This document shows positions 1-8,205 of a DNA stretch of 21,489 bases, one piece after another. The stretch is from DATLBA01 sp035527275 (lineage in GTDB: Bacteria > Planctomycetota > Phycisphaerae > FEN-1346), in the NCBI GenBank assembly GCA_035527275.1, contig DATLBA010000048.1, positions 1 through 21,489 on the forward strand, written 5' to 3'. Under the pieces are notes generated by a model. The model did no database searches. It saw only the letters and a program-made list of their open reading frames with translations, and had not been told where the DNA came from. The stretch's first letter is position 1, and every line of letters starts with the position of its first letter. The position numbers and the translations under genes were made by a program.

Positions 1-2
1 CC

Positions 3-1232
3 AACGCCCATGGCACGGACGAGAAAGCCATTCAACTGGTGGTCGGCGGACGGCTGGCCCTTGCGCCCCCGCTCGGTTGGAACAGTTGGAACTGCTGGGG
101 GGCGTCGGTCGATGCGGCCAAGGTGAGGGCGGCAGCCGAGGCGATGGTCTCAACCGGTCTGGCCGCCCATGGCTACAACTATGTTAACATCGACGACGGG
201 TGGCAGGGGGAGCGCGGTCCCAGCGCGCCGGGACTGGGTGCCCTTCAGCCGAACGAAAAATTTCCCGACATGAAAGGCTTGTGCGACCACGTCCATTCGC
301 TGGGCCTGCGCATCGGCATCTATTCTACTCCCTGGGTCAAGTCCTACGCGGGTTACAACGGGGGCTCGACGGGTAAGTGCATCAAACAACGCCAGCCGGA
401 CGCCATGGAACGCGGCTGGTGCCTCGGTGAAACCCCCCACCACACAGAAGACGCGCGGCAGTGGGCCGAGTGGGGTATTGATTACCTCAAATATGACTGG
501 GGCCCGTGGGAGGTCGAGGACGTCCGGGCCATGGCCGAAGCGATCAAGGCCTGCGGGCGTGACATCGTTTACAGCCTTTCCAACTGCGCCCCCTTCCCCC
601 AGGCCGGCGAATGGGCCCGCCTGGCCAACTGCTGGCGGACCACCGGCGACATTTTCGACGAATGGGAGAGCCTGAGCAGCATCGGCTTCACCCAGGACCG
701 CTGGACGCTCTATGGCGGGCCCGGCCATTGGAACGATCCCGATATGCTGGTCGTCGGCCGGCTTGGCTGGGGCGAGGTCCGCGAAAACCGCCTCACCCGC
801 GACGAGCAGATCACGCACATCACGCTCTGGGCTCTATTGGCCGCCCCCATGCTGATCGGATGTGACATGACCGGCCTCGACGATTTTACGCTGCGTCTCC
901 TCTGCAACGATGAGATGCTTCAAGTGAACCAGGACCCGCTCGGCCGACAAGGATGGTGCCTGCGGGAGGTTAGTCGCGCCGACCCGTCGGGACGGCCGAT
1001 GCATCATGCGCACGTCTATGTCCGGCCGCTTCACGACGGAGCCCTTGCGGTGGGCTTCTTCAATCGCGGACCGGAGGCGGCGACCGTCGAGGTCACCTGG
1101 GCGGAACTGGAGATCGAAGGCACCAGGAACGTCCGCGACATCTGGGCGCGGAAAGGCCTCGGGCGCGCCGAGGACAGGTTGGCCGTCGACGTCCCCCCGC
1201 ACGGCGCCCAGTTCGTGCAAATCAGCGGATGA
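3..1232 (+). CDS. Alpha-galactosidase, GH27 family (5'-partial)
   Basis: Hydrolyses terminal alpha-1,6-galactosides from oligo- or polysaccharides (family knowledge). The reading frame is open to the left edge, so the true N-terminus is missing; the residues before the LALAPPLGWNSWN motif look like the end of an N-terminal accessory (Ig-like or carbohydrate-binding) domain, which I infer only from length and position. Numbering from the GTG at 39, the (beta/alpha)8 barrel shows PLGWNSWN (11-18), NIDDGWQ (50-56), the nucleophile Asp153 in YLKYDWG, the acid/base Asp204 in CWRTTGDI, GHWNDPDML (229-237) and LLAAPMLIGCD (266-276). A C-terminal beta-sandwich follows from about residue 305 (ALAVGFFNRG). 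It is the only clear protein gene on the + strand and converges on the next gene with a 50-base gap. The GTG at 39 is probably not the true start, because the upstream frame stays open and lacks a signal peptide. Export is likely but not visible. Confidence 0.93.
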   Translation, partial: NAHGTDEKAIQLVVGGRLALAPPLGWNSWNCWGASVDAAKVRAAAEAMVSTGLAAHGYNYVNIDDGWQGERGPSAPGLGALQPNEKFPDMKGLCDHVHSLGLRIGIYSTPWVKSYAGYNGGSTGKCIKQRQPDAMERGWCLGETPHHTEDARQWAEWGIDYLKYDWGPWEVEDVRAMAEAIKACGRDIVYSLSNCAPFPQAGEWARLANCWRTTGDIFDEWESLSSIGFTQDRWTLYGGPGHWNDPDMLVVGRLGWGEVRENRLTRDEQITHITLWALLAAPMLIGCDMTGLDDFTLRLLCNDEMLQVNQDPLGRQGWCLREVSRADPSGRPMHHAHVYVRPLHDGALAVGFFNRGPEAATVEVTWAELEIEGTRNVRDIWARKGLGRAEDRLAVDVPPHGAQFVQISG

Positions 1233-1282
1233 CGGCGCGGCCTTGCGGGGGCCGGATTACACCGCAGAAGTCTTGGACCGCA

Positions 1283-1996
1283 CTACAGCCAAAGAGGCCA
1301 AAGCAACCACGAAACGGCGGACACGGCAGCCATGATGGCGGCGGTGACCGCCAGGCCGACCAAGGCGCGGGTGATGTGCGCGCCACCGGGTCCGCCTGAC
1401 CTGGCCGCCAAGGCCGGCCTCAGGTGCAACGTTGCGGGAATGAAGAACACGCACACCCCTGCCAAGGCCCACAGAAACGCATCCGTCTCCCCGCTCTGGA
1501 CGACGTAGCCGGCCGCGACGGTCAAAAGTCCGCCGACAAGCCCAAGCACCAGCGTCAGCACGCCCGCAAGCCGCCAGTCCTGCGTCGCTCCGGCCGCGAC
1601 CCAGGCCGCCCAGAACAAGGGTATGCTCGCAAGCGCCGTCCAGCCGAACGGGCGGAACGTGTATGGGTTCATCAGGAGAATGGTCAGGACGGCTGCGATT
1701 CCCACAGGAAGCGCCAACTTGGCGGTGGGCTTGGTGACGGTTCGGGCCAGCCACGCGCCGAGGACCACGAGCAACCCCAGGAAAGCGCCGCCTCCCAATC
1801 CAATCAGGATCAGTTCCTCCCGCCAGCCCCAACGCGCCTCAACAAGGAAGACGATTACGCCACCCAGTGTTCCAAGGCCGCCGGAGATGATGACCGCCAG
1901 CGCGCCCGTCATCAGGCGTTTCCACCATCGGTCCTGCGGCCTCGCGGGCTGTTGAGAGACGGCCGTCGCTTCCGGTCCACCGGCGTCACCGCTCAT
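1283..1996 (-). CDS. Polytopic membrane protein of unknown function
   Basis: I do not recognise a family. The 237-residue product has a short polar N-terminus (about 28 residues, Pro/Gln-rich) followed by about seven hydrophobic segments at roughly 29-52, 61-85, 94-110, 117-136, 142-166, 172-191 and 208-234. The loops are short and no catalytic or metal-binding motif is evident. The start is chosen at the ATG at 1996 because an AGGAGG lies 9 bases upstream (2006-2011); a longer frame from a GTG at 2065 has no ribosome-binding site. It follows proA on the same strand after 90 bases, so it could be the last gene of the long run or have its own promoter; I saw no convincing promoter in the gap. 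Function cannot be inferred from context. Confidence 0.75.
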   Translation of the reverse strand: MSGDAGGPEATAVSQQPARPQDRWWKRLMTGALAVIISGGLGTLGGVIVFLVEARWGWREELILIGLGGGAFLGLLVVLGAWLARTVTKPTAKLALPVGIAAVLTILLMNPYTFRPFGWTALASIPLFWAAWVAAGATQDWRLAGVLTLVLGLVGGLLTVAAGYVVQSGETDAFLWALAGVCVFFIPATLHLRPALAARSGGPGGAHITRALVGLAVTAAIMAAVSAVSWLLWPLWL

Positions 1997-2005
1997 CGTC
2001 GCGCT

Positions 2006-2011
2006 CCTCCT
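2006..2011 (-). promoter_or_regulatory. Shine-Dalgarno AGGAGG deciding the membrane-protein start
   Basis: Perfect AGGAGG on the - strand, 9 bases before the ATG at 1996. It supports a 237-residue product over the 260-residue frame that begins with a GTG at 2065. Confidence 0.75.
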
Positions 2012-2086
2012 CTGCACACATTCCAGTCCCCACAGATTTGACGCGGAGTCGGCGACGGAGTTCACGGAAAATCGGGGAGACTTGCG

Positions 2087-3352
2087 TCACATGCGCAACT
2101 GGCCGTTGCCCGTGACGACCCACTTGTAGGTCGTCAGGTCTCTGCAGCCCATCGGCCCGCGGGCGTGGAGTTTGTCGGTCGAGATGCCGACCTCGGCCCC
2201 CAGGCCGTACTCGCCGCCGTCGCTGAAGCGCGTCGTCGTGTTGACCATCACGCTTGAGGAATCGACGTCGCGAACGAACTGCTGGACGTGGCGAATGTCT
2301 TCCGAGACGATGGCGTCGGTGTGGGCCGAGCCGTAGACGGCAATGTGGTCAATCGCCTGCCCGATGTCGTCCACCACGCGAATGGCCAGGATAGGTCCGA
2401 GGTACTCGGCGGACCAGTCCTCCCCGGCAGCCGGTTTCGCGTCGGGGATGATTTGGCGCGTCCGCTCGCAGCCGCGCAGTTCCACACCGGCCTCCGAGAG
2501 GCGCTTGCAGATGCGCGGGAGGAAGCGCGCCGCTATTGTTTTGTGGACCAGCATCGTTTCCATGGCATTGCAGACGCCGGGACGCTGGACCTTGGCGTTG
2601 AAGCAGATTTCGGCGGCCATGTGGAGGTCGGCGAGGTCGTCCACATAGACGTGGCACACGCCCTTGTAATGTTTGATGACAGGGATGGTGGATTGTTCGG
2701 TCACGGTGCGAATCAGCCCTTCGCCCCCGCGCGGGATAACAAGGTCAATCGTGTCGGAGCGGCGCAGCAGTTCCGAGAGCAGGTCGCGGTCGGGACGGTC
2801 CACCATCTGGACGGCGTCGGCGGGGAGGTTGGCACCCTGGATGCCGCCGGCCAAGGCGCGGTGGATGGCCATATTGGTCCGAAGCGCCTCCTTTCCGCCG
2901 CGAAGAATCGTCGCGTTGCCGCTTTTCAGACACAGGGCGGCGACATCGCTCGTCACGTTCGGCCGCGACTCATAAATGACGAGCACGACGCCGATGGGAA
3001 CACGGACGCGCTGGATGAGAAGGCCGTTGGGTCGGACGTATCCTTCGATGATTTCGCCGACGGGGTCGCGCAGTTCGGCGATTTCCTCGGCGCTGTGGGC
3101 CATCTTCTCGATGCGGTCGCTTGAGAGGGTCAGGCGGTCGATCATGGCGGGCGAGAGGCCCGCTTCCTTGCCGGCGGCGATGTCAGCGGCGTTCGTCTTC
3201 AGAATCGCTTTCGCCTCGGCGCGCATCACGTTTGCCATGGCCCGGAGCGCATCGTCTTTGGTCCGGGGGGCCGCGGCCGCCAGTCGCCGCGCTGCCGCGC
3301 GAGCGAGGCGGCCGATGTCCCGCGCGCGCGCGGCCCAATCGGTTTCCGGCAT
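2087..3352 (-). CDS. proA: Gamma-glutamyl phosphate reductase
   Basis: NADPH-dependent reduction of gamma-glutamyl phosphate to glutamate-5-semialdehyde, the second step of proline synthesis, cytosolic. The 421-residue length is normal for ProA. Visible signatures are the cofactor-binding stretch VPIGVVLVIYESRPNVTSD (118-136), LKSGNATILRGGKEA (142-156), the catalytic cysteine Cys261 in QRPGVCNAMET, and the C-terminal block NTTTRFSDGGEYGLGAEVGI followed by HARGPMG. The ATG at 3352 is preceded by AAGGAG six bases away, lying in the 15-base gap after ybbR. The usual partner proB (glutamate 5-kinase) is not in the window. The downstream membrane gene is 90 bases away. Identification is secure. 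Confidence 0.97.
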   Translation of the reverse strand: MPETDWAARARDIGRLARAAARRLAAAAPRTKDDALRAMANVMRAEAKAILKTNAADIAAGKEAGLSPAMIDRLTLSSDRIEKMAHSAEEIAELRDPVGEIIEGYVRPNGLLIQRVRVPIGVVLVIYESRPNVTSDVAALCLKSGNATILRGGKEALRTNMAIHRALAGGIQGANLPADAVQMVDRPDRDLLSELLRRSDTIDLVIPRGGEGLIRTVTEQSTIPVIKHYKGVCHVYVDDLADLHMAAEICFNAKVQRPGVCNAMETMLVHKTIAARFLPRICKRLSEAGVELRGCERTRQIIPDAKPAAGEDWSAEYLGPILAIRVVDDIGQAIDHIAVYGSAHTDAIVSEDIRHVQQFVRDVDSSSVMVNTTTRFSDGGEYGLGAEVGISTDKLHARGPMGCRDLTTYKWVVTGNGQLRM

Positions 3353-3367
3353 GCCTCTCTCCTTCGG

Positions 3368-4378
3368 CTAGGATCCCGCGGCTTCTTCGCGTCGCCTCTT
3401 CAGGTTGAAGTTGAGGGTCGGCACGGGTTCGTCGATTTCGACACCGGGGGGCAGACCGAGCACTTCCGGGACGCGTGGAATCCAGGTGCCCCCCTCGGCG
3501 GGCCGATCCTCCGGCGTCAGAACGATCGCCACCCTCACATCGCGGGCGGCCAGCAGGTCGACCAGCCGGCGCGGTCCGCTAACCTTCAAGTCGATCCAAC
3601 GGTCGGCATCTTCCTGGAAGATGACCTGATAGATGTTCAGCATTTCAGGAGGGCCGGCGATCTGGATGGGAATGCGCTCCAGGGTCTTCTCGACGACGGC
3701 GGACTCGAGCGTGACGGTGACGTTTACGGTCTTCGGCTCGAACTTGGCCTCGATTCCGTCGGCACCGCCGAGACGAGGCTCCAGATCCACCGGTCTGTCC
3801 CTGATTTGCCGGTCCTCGGGGATCGTCTCGATCGCCAGGAGGGCGACAGCGAAGTGTTTCGCCTCGGCCAGGTTCGCCAGCGCCGATTCCCGGACAACGG
3901 CGATGACCTCGGGGGGATCGACGGCGGGTTTTCCTTCCACCGTTGCTCCTGTGACGACAACCTTCACAGGCACCGGTTTTCGGACTTTTCGGTCGAGGTC
4001 CACGACGATTTCGCCGTCCTTGACGCGGTCGTCGTCGTCCGTAATCTTGACGATTTCAACACGGTATGCGTGCCAGTGGTGGAATCCATCCTCGGCCCGG
4101 AGGACGACGCGGCCGGTTTTTAATTCCGGGCCGGTCGGGGCGATCCGACACTCGAGGTCTTTCTTTGAGGCCCGCAGTTTCTCGATTTCGCCCTTGGGCC
4201 CTCTAACTTCGACGGTGAGGGATTTCGGGAACAAGTCGCGGACGTCGTAGTCGTCCGGGGCCTCCACCTTGACGGCGACCGTCAGTTGTTCCTCGCGATG
4301 TTGTTCGAGGTCGGCCCAGACCCAAATCGTGGCGGTCAGGACGACGACGGCCAGCAGGGTTCGGATGCGTTCGCTCAT
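3368..4378 (-). CDS. ybbR: YbbR/CdaR-like membrane-anchored regulator of diadenylate cyclase
   Basis: A 336-residue protein with one N-terminal transmembrane helix (about residues 7-21) and a long exported beta-rich region containing several YbbR-like repeats (for example around 31-110, 130-225 and 225-330, boundaries approximate). In Firmicutes the YbbR protein CdaR binds and modulates the diadenylate cyclase CdaA. Sequence similarity between YbbR proteins is low, so the call rests mainly on architecture plus position: its ATG overlaps the dacA stop by four bases (ATGA, 4375-4378), implying translational coupling and stoichiometric production. The C-terminus is polar and basic. In Firmicutes glmM follows this pair; here proA does, 15 bases downstream. 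A regulatory role in c-di-AMP synthesis is inferred from the family and the coupling. Confidence 0.85.
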   Translation of the reverse strand: MSERIRTLLAVVVLTATIWVWADLEQHREEQLTVAVKVEAPDDYDVRDLFPKSLTVEVRGPKGEIEKLRASKKDLECRIAPTGPELKTGRVVLRAEDGFHHWHAYRVEIVKITDDDDRVKDGEIVVDLDRKVRKPVPVKVVVTGATVEGKPAVDPPEVIAVVRESALANLAEAKHFAVALLAIETIPEDRQIRDRPVDLEPRLGGADGIEAKFEPKTVNVTVTLESAVVEKTLERIPIQIAGPPEMLNIYQVIFQEDADRWIDLKVSGPRRLVDLLAARDVRVAIVLTPEDRPAEGGTWIPRVPEVLGLPPGVEIDEPVPTLNFNLKRRREEAAGS

Positions 4379-5256
4379 ACCGATTCGGTGTCTGTTTGTT
4401 TCGACGATTCCTTTTCGTCGGGCGTCGGCTCAGGCGTTTCGAGGGAATGTTCGGTCAGCGTTGCCTCCGCCCCGCGTAGAAGTTCGACCAGACGTTTTCG
4501 CAGGCGTTCGGGCGCGATCCCCTGCTCGAGCCGGCTGCCTTCGGCGAGGGAAATTTGGCCGGTTTCCTCGCTGACCACGATGACCACGGCATCGGTCTCC
4601 TCGGCGAGGCCGACCGCCGCCCGGTGTCGGGTTCCCAGATGCGGGTCGAGGATGGCGTGGCGCGACAGGGGGAACTCGCACCCCGCGGCCGCAATCCGTC
4701 CGCCTCGGATAATCACGCCCATATCGTGCAGCGGCGAGCCGGGCCAGAAGATTGTCGTCAGCAGGTCGCTCGTGAGTTGCGCATCGAGCCGGACGCCGCT
4801 TTCAATTAACCCTCCGAGCCGCGTGTCGCGCTCGATGGCGATGATGGCGCCGACCTTGTTGCGGCTGAGGGTGTCGGTAGCCCGGACGATGCGATCCATA
4901 AACGCCGACGCCCCCTCTTTCAGGAAAAGCCGCAAGAGCGGATTCTGTCCCAGCCGCATCAGGCTCCGCCTCAGTTCCGGCTGAAAGACGACTAGCGCGA
5001 GGATCGCCAGGGCAAACAGCAGTTTCCCGTAGAGAAATTGCAGGCGTTCCATGCGCAGGCTTTCGGACACCAGCCACATGCCCACAAACACAATGAGCAA
5101 GAGGAAGACAAATCCCCGGACGAGCCGGGCCCCGCGCGTGCCGCGCAAACTCCGGTAAACCAGGTAAATGATGCCGCCAATCAGGGCAAGTTCGAGCCCG
5201 TCCTTCCAGCCGAAGTTCCGAACAAGGCGCGCGAGATAATTGATGATGTCGCTCAT
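4375..5256 (-). CDS. dacA: Diadenylate cyclase, CdaA/DacA type
   Basis: Condenses two ATP into cyclic di-AMP at the inner face of the membrane. The 293-residue product has three N-terminal hydrophobic helices (about 21-38, 47-66, 77-91) and a DisA_N (DAC) domain from about residue 110 to 260. The RHR motif is intact (210-212, in LGTRHRAAVGL), as are IAAAGCEFPLS and VVIVVSEETGQISLA. The usual DGA motif reads Asp178-Met179-Gly180 in SPLHDMGVIIRGG: the aspartate is kept, the Gly-Ala is changed. The C-terminal 30 residues are acidic and polar. The start at 5256 is chosen because that ATG overlaps the folP stop (ATGA); the frame extends 38 Arg-rich residues further upstream but these lie inside folP and look non-native. 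It is followed by ybbR with another ATGA overlap. Confidence 0.93.
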   Translation of the reverse strand: MSDIINYLARLVRNFGWKDGLELALIGGIIYLVYRSLRGTRGARLVRGFVFLLLIVFVGMWLVSESLRMERLQFLYGKLLFALAILALVVFQPELRRSLMRLGQNPLLRLFLKEGASAFMDRIVRATDTLSRNKVGAIIAIERDTRLGGLIESGVRLDAQLTSDLLTTIFWPGSPLHDMGVIIRGGRIAAAGCEFPLSRHAILDPHLGTRHRAAVGLAEETDAVVIVVSEETGQISLAEGSRLEQGIAPERLRKRLVELLRGAEATLTEHSLETPEPTPDEKESSKQTDTESV

Positions 5257-6182
5257 GATCCGTTCCCGGCGACCTGGGTGATGGCGGCCGCGACGGCAAC
5301 GGCCTGCCGGATGGCGGCCACGTCGTGAACCCGCAGAATCTGCGCCCCGGCGGCCACCGCCAGGGCGCACGCCGCCGCCGTCCCATAGACCCGTTCGGCC
5401 GGTGTTTCGACGCCGGTCAACTCGGCGATGAATCGCTTGCGGCTGGGGCCGACGAGAATCGGGCGGCCGAGCGCCCGAAGTTCGCCGAGCCGCGCGAAAA
5501 TCTCCAGATTGTGCGCCAGGGTCTTGCCGAAACCGATGCCCGGGTCCACGATGATGCGCTCTTCCGGAACGCCGGCTTTCTCGGCGATGGCCATCCCTTG
5601 CCTGAGGTATCGGTAAATATCGGCCATCACATCATCATATTGCGGGTTCTCCTGCATGGTCTTCGGCGCGCCGAGGATATGCATGATGACGACGCCGGCG
5701 CCGGTGTCGGCGACGGCTGCGGCCATTCCGGCGTCGCCCTGGAGGCCGGTGATGTCGTTGATAAGGCTGGCGCCGGCGCAGGCGGCCTCCCGCGCCACGC
5801 GTGCGTGGCGCGTGTCGATGCTAATGGGCACGTCAACGGTTTCAGCCAGGGTCTCGATGACGGGCAGGACCCGGCGCATTTCTTCTTCTTCGTCAACGGG
5901 GTCGCTGCCGGGCCGGGTGGATTCACCGCCGACGTCGAGGATGTCGGCCCCCTCCTGAACCAGACGCCGGGCCTGGGCGACGGCCCGGTCGGCTTCCAGG
6001 AACAGTCCGCCGTCGCTGAAGGAATCCGGCGTGACGTTGAGTACACCCATCAGAAGAGGTTTCGGGCCGACTTCGAGCCGATACGGGCCCATCTGGAGTT
6101 GAAAAGAGCGCCGCGCATTGCCTTCGGCTGGGTTTCCGCCTGCGGCCTCAAGGAGCCGCGCATTCCCCTTCGGATGCGCCAC
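5253..6182 (-). CDS. folP: Dihydropteroate synthase
   Basis: Condenses p-aminobenzoate with dihydropterin pyrophosphate to dihydropteroate in folate synthesis. The TIM-barrel motifs are in order (numbering from the GTG at 6182): MGVLNVTPDSFSDGG (45-59), ILDVGGESTRPG (81-92), PISIDTRHARVA (119-130), LINDITG (140-146), VIMHILGAPKTMQ (165-177), IVDPGIGFGKT (211-221), PILVGPSRKRF (241-251) and LRVHDVAA (283-290). The 309-residue start is preferred because GAGG (6192-6195) lies 9 bases upstream and the GTG sits four bases after the ftsH stop. An internal ATG at 6092 (279 residues) has no ribosome-binding site, and the longest frame (to 6260) runs deep into ftsH. The ftsH-folP order also occurs in E. 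coli, where glmM comes next; here dacA comes next. Confidence 0.95.
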   Translation of the reverse strand: MAHPKGNARLLEAAGGNPAEGNARRSFQLQMGPYRLEVGPKPLLMGVLNVTPDSFSDGGLFLEADRAVAQARRLVQEGADILDVGGESTRPGSDPVDEEEEMRRVLPVIETLAETVDVPISIDTRHARVAREAACAGASLINDITGLQGDAGMAAAVADTGAGVVIMHILGAPKTMQENPQYDDVMADIYRYLRQGMAIAEKAGVPEERIIVDPGIGFGKTLAHNLEIFARLGELRALGRPILVGPSRKRFIAELTGVETPAERVYGTAAACALAVAAGAQILRVHDVAAIRQAVAVAAAITQVAGNGS

Positions 6183-6186
6183 GTGG

Positions 6187-8154
6187 TCATTCCTCGGGTT
6201 TCGAAGTGGCCGGCGCCGACGAGTCACTGGCCGCCGGCTTTTCAAGGGTGATTCCCTCAATCTCCTTTTTAACCTCAGCAGCGGTCAGAACTTCGCGCTT
6301 TAGCAGGGCGTCGGCAACTCGCTGGAGCGCTTCGCGATTCCGCTCGAGGAGACCCTTGGCCTCGTCGTAATTGCGACGGAGAATGCCCTGAACCTCTTCG
6401 TCGATGTCGTGTGCGGTGGCCTCGCTGTGTTCCTTGGGCCCGTAAATATCGCCTCCCCAGGGGGCGGTTTCCTCGTGCGGCGTATAACGAACGGGTCCGA
6501 TGCGGTCGCTCATGCCCCAGTCCATGACCATGCGGCGGGCGAGCAGGGTCGCCTGGCGAATGTCGTCGGCCGCGCCGGAGGTGATGTCCCCGCAGAACAG
6601 TTCCTCCGCGATGCGCCCGGAGAAGGACACCTTGATCTGCCCGAGACACTGCTGGCGCTTCACCGTGTACCGGTCCTTTTCGGGCAGGAACATCGTCGCG
6701 CCAAGCATCATGCCGCGCGGAATGATGCTGACTTTGTGAAGCGGTTCCACGTCGGGCTCAAGGAGCAGGCTCATGAGGGCGTGGCCGGCCTCGTGGTAGG
6801 CGCTGAGACGCCGGTCTTCTTCATCCATGGTGCGGCTGCGTTTGGTGCGGCCCCATCGGACCTTGTCGCGAGCCTCCTCGAGGTCCTCCTGTTCGACGGT
6901 CGACTTGTCAAGCATGGTGGCGCGGATGGCGGCTTCGTTGATGATGGCGGCCAGGTCGGCGCCACTGAAGCCCGGCGTGCCGCGCGCCAGGATGCTCAGG
7001 TCCACCGCGTCGGCCATCTTGACGTTCTTGGCGTGAACTTTGAGGATTTCCTCGCGGTCTCTGAGGTCGGGCAGGTGGATGATGATCTCGCGGTCGAACC
7101 GGCCGGGGCGCCGCAGCGCCGGGTCCAGCACGTCCGGCCGGTTGGTGGCGCCGACGACGATGACCTGCTCGTTTGTGTCGAAGCCGTCCATTTCGACCAG
7201 AATGGCGTTGAGGGTCTGCTCGCGCTCGTCGTGGCCGCCGGTGTAGCCCATGCCGCGCTTTCGCCCCACGGCATCGACCTCGTCGAGAAAGATGATGCAG
7301 GGGCTCGATTCCTTGGCCTGACGGAAGAGGTCGCGAACGCGGCTGGCGCCGACGCCGACGAACATCTCGACGAAATCGGAGCCGCTGATGGAGAAGAACG
7401 GCACGTCGGCTTCGCCGGCAATTGCCTTGGCCAGCAGGGTTTTGCCGGTTCCCGGCGGTCCGAACAGCATCACGCCGCGCGGAATGTGGCCCCCCAGCGC
7501 CTGGAACTTCTGCGGATGCTTCAGGAACTCGATGATTTCCTTGACCTCTTCCTTGGCTTCCTCAATGCCCGCCACGTCGTCGAAGGTGACCTTGACGTGT
7601 TCCTTGCGTACGAGGCGTGCGCGGCTGCGTCCGAAACTCAGGATGCCGCCGGGACCCGCCGACGAACGCATCTGGCGCGACACGAAAAACCAGATCATCA
7701 GCAGAATAAACAACCACGGCACCATCCACACCAGGGTCTGCCAGATGAACGGATCCTCAGGAGCGAAACTCTGGTTGTCCTCGTTTCGAAAGACCCGGCG
7801 CAGGGCAGGGTCCTCCTCGAAGCGCACAATATAGTCGTCCACTTCTTCGGATTGCAGGTGCACCGTGAACGGGCCTTCCGGGAACTGGTTCTCATACTCC
7901 CCCGGTTTGATGCGGCCGTGGATGACGTTTCCGCGAATCCAGATGTGCTCGATGGCCTGGGGGGTTTCGAGTAATTCATACAGGCGCGCGCGGGGGATTT
8001 CCGCCGGTTCATAAAACCGCTGCGTCAGGACATAGACGGCCAGAATAATCAGACCGAAAATGATCGCCCATCCCAGCAGGCTGCGCATCCTCGGCCGGGG
8101 TGGGGGCGTCTCGCGATCGTCCCGATCGTCCGATGGTAATTTCGGTCCGCGCAT
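6187..8154 (-). CDS. ftsH: ATP-dependent zinc metalloprotease FtsH
   Basis: Hexameric membrane-anchored AAA+ protease that extracts and degrades membrane and short-lived cytosolic proteins. The 655 residues comprise a polar, Pro-rich N-terminus, a first transmembrane helix (about 25-43), a periplasmic domain (about 47-138), a second helix (about 141-158), then the AAA module with Walker A GPPGTGKT (232-239), pore-loop FVEMFVGVGASRVRDLF (261-277), Walker B IIFLDEVD (287-294) and second region of homology TNRPDVLDPALRRPGRFDR (337-355). The M41 protease domain has HEAGH (454-458) with Asp531 in SGAADDIRQAT as the expected third zinc ligand. All key residues are present. The C-terminal tail is Ala/Ser/Pro-rich. 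The ATG at 8154 has only a weak purine-rich site upstream; a GC-rich hairpin (8169-8203) sits between it and lptE. Confidence 0.98.
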   Translation of the reverse strand: MRGPKLPSDDRDDRETPPPRPRMRSLLGWAIIFGLIILAVYVLTQRFYEPAEIPRARLYELLETPQAIEHIWIRGNVIHGRIKPGEYENQFPEGPFTVHLQSEEVDDYIVRFEEDPALRRVFRNEDNQSFAPEDPFIWQTLVWMVPWLFILLMIWFFVSRQMRSSAGPGGILSFGRSRARLVRKEHVKVTFDDVAGIEEAKEEVKEIIEFLKHPQKFQALGGHIPRGVMLFGPPGTGKTLLAKAIAGEADVPFFSISGSDFVEMFVGVGASRVRDLFRQAKESSPCIIFLDEVDAVGRKRGMGYTGGHDEREQTLNAILVEMDGFDTNEQVIVVGATNRPDVLDPALRRPGRFDREIIIHLPDLRDREEILKVHAKNVKMADAVDLSILARGTPGFSGADLAAIINEAAIRATMLDKSTVEQEDLEEARDKVRWGRTKRSRTMDEEDRRLSAYHEAGHALMSLLLEPDVEPLHKVSIIPRGMMLGATMFLPEKDRYTVKRQQCLGQIKVSFSGRIAEELFCGDITSGAADDIRQATLLARRMVMDWGMSDRIGPVRYTPHEETAPWGGDIYGPKEHSEATAHDIDEEVQGILRRNYDEAKGLLERNREALQRVADALLKREVLTAAEVKKEIEGITLEKPAASDSSAPATSKPEE

Positions 8155-8168
8155 CTCGATGCTCTCTT

Positions 8169-8203
8169 GCCGGCGGCCCGGGCGTGGATCGGGCCGCGCC
8201 GGC
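8169..8203 (-). other. GC-rich intercistronic hairpin between lptE and ftsH
   Basis: Inverted repeat: left arm GCCGGCGGCCCG (8169-8180), right arm CGGGCCGCGCCGGC (8190-8203), 9-base loop, with about two extra bases bulged in the right arm. It fills most of the 51-base gap after the lptE stop and before the ftsH ATG. No T-run follows on the - strand (next bases AAGAGAGCATC), so it is not a standard terminator; an RNA-stability, processing or attenuation role is possible. Confidence 0.5.
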
Positions 8204-8205
8204 GG

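Noticed and set aside
1233..1282. Possible terminator between the convergent alpha-galactosidase and membrane-protein genes
   Set aside because: Only 4-5 bp stems without any T-run on either strand.
2288..3124. 278-codon + strand frame antisense to proA
   Set aside because: proA is unambiguous on the other strand; no independent start signal.
5257..5370. 38-residue Arg-rich N-terminal extension of DacA
   Set aside because: Lies inside folP and precedes the normal membrane-helix start; the ATGA overlap at 5253-5256 is the better start.
6409..7974. 521-codon open frame on the + strand antisense to ftsH
   Set aside because: It mirrors the ftsH frame, as expected from high third-position GC; the translation is low-complexity Ala/Val/Gly/Asp with no domain, and ftsH is certain.
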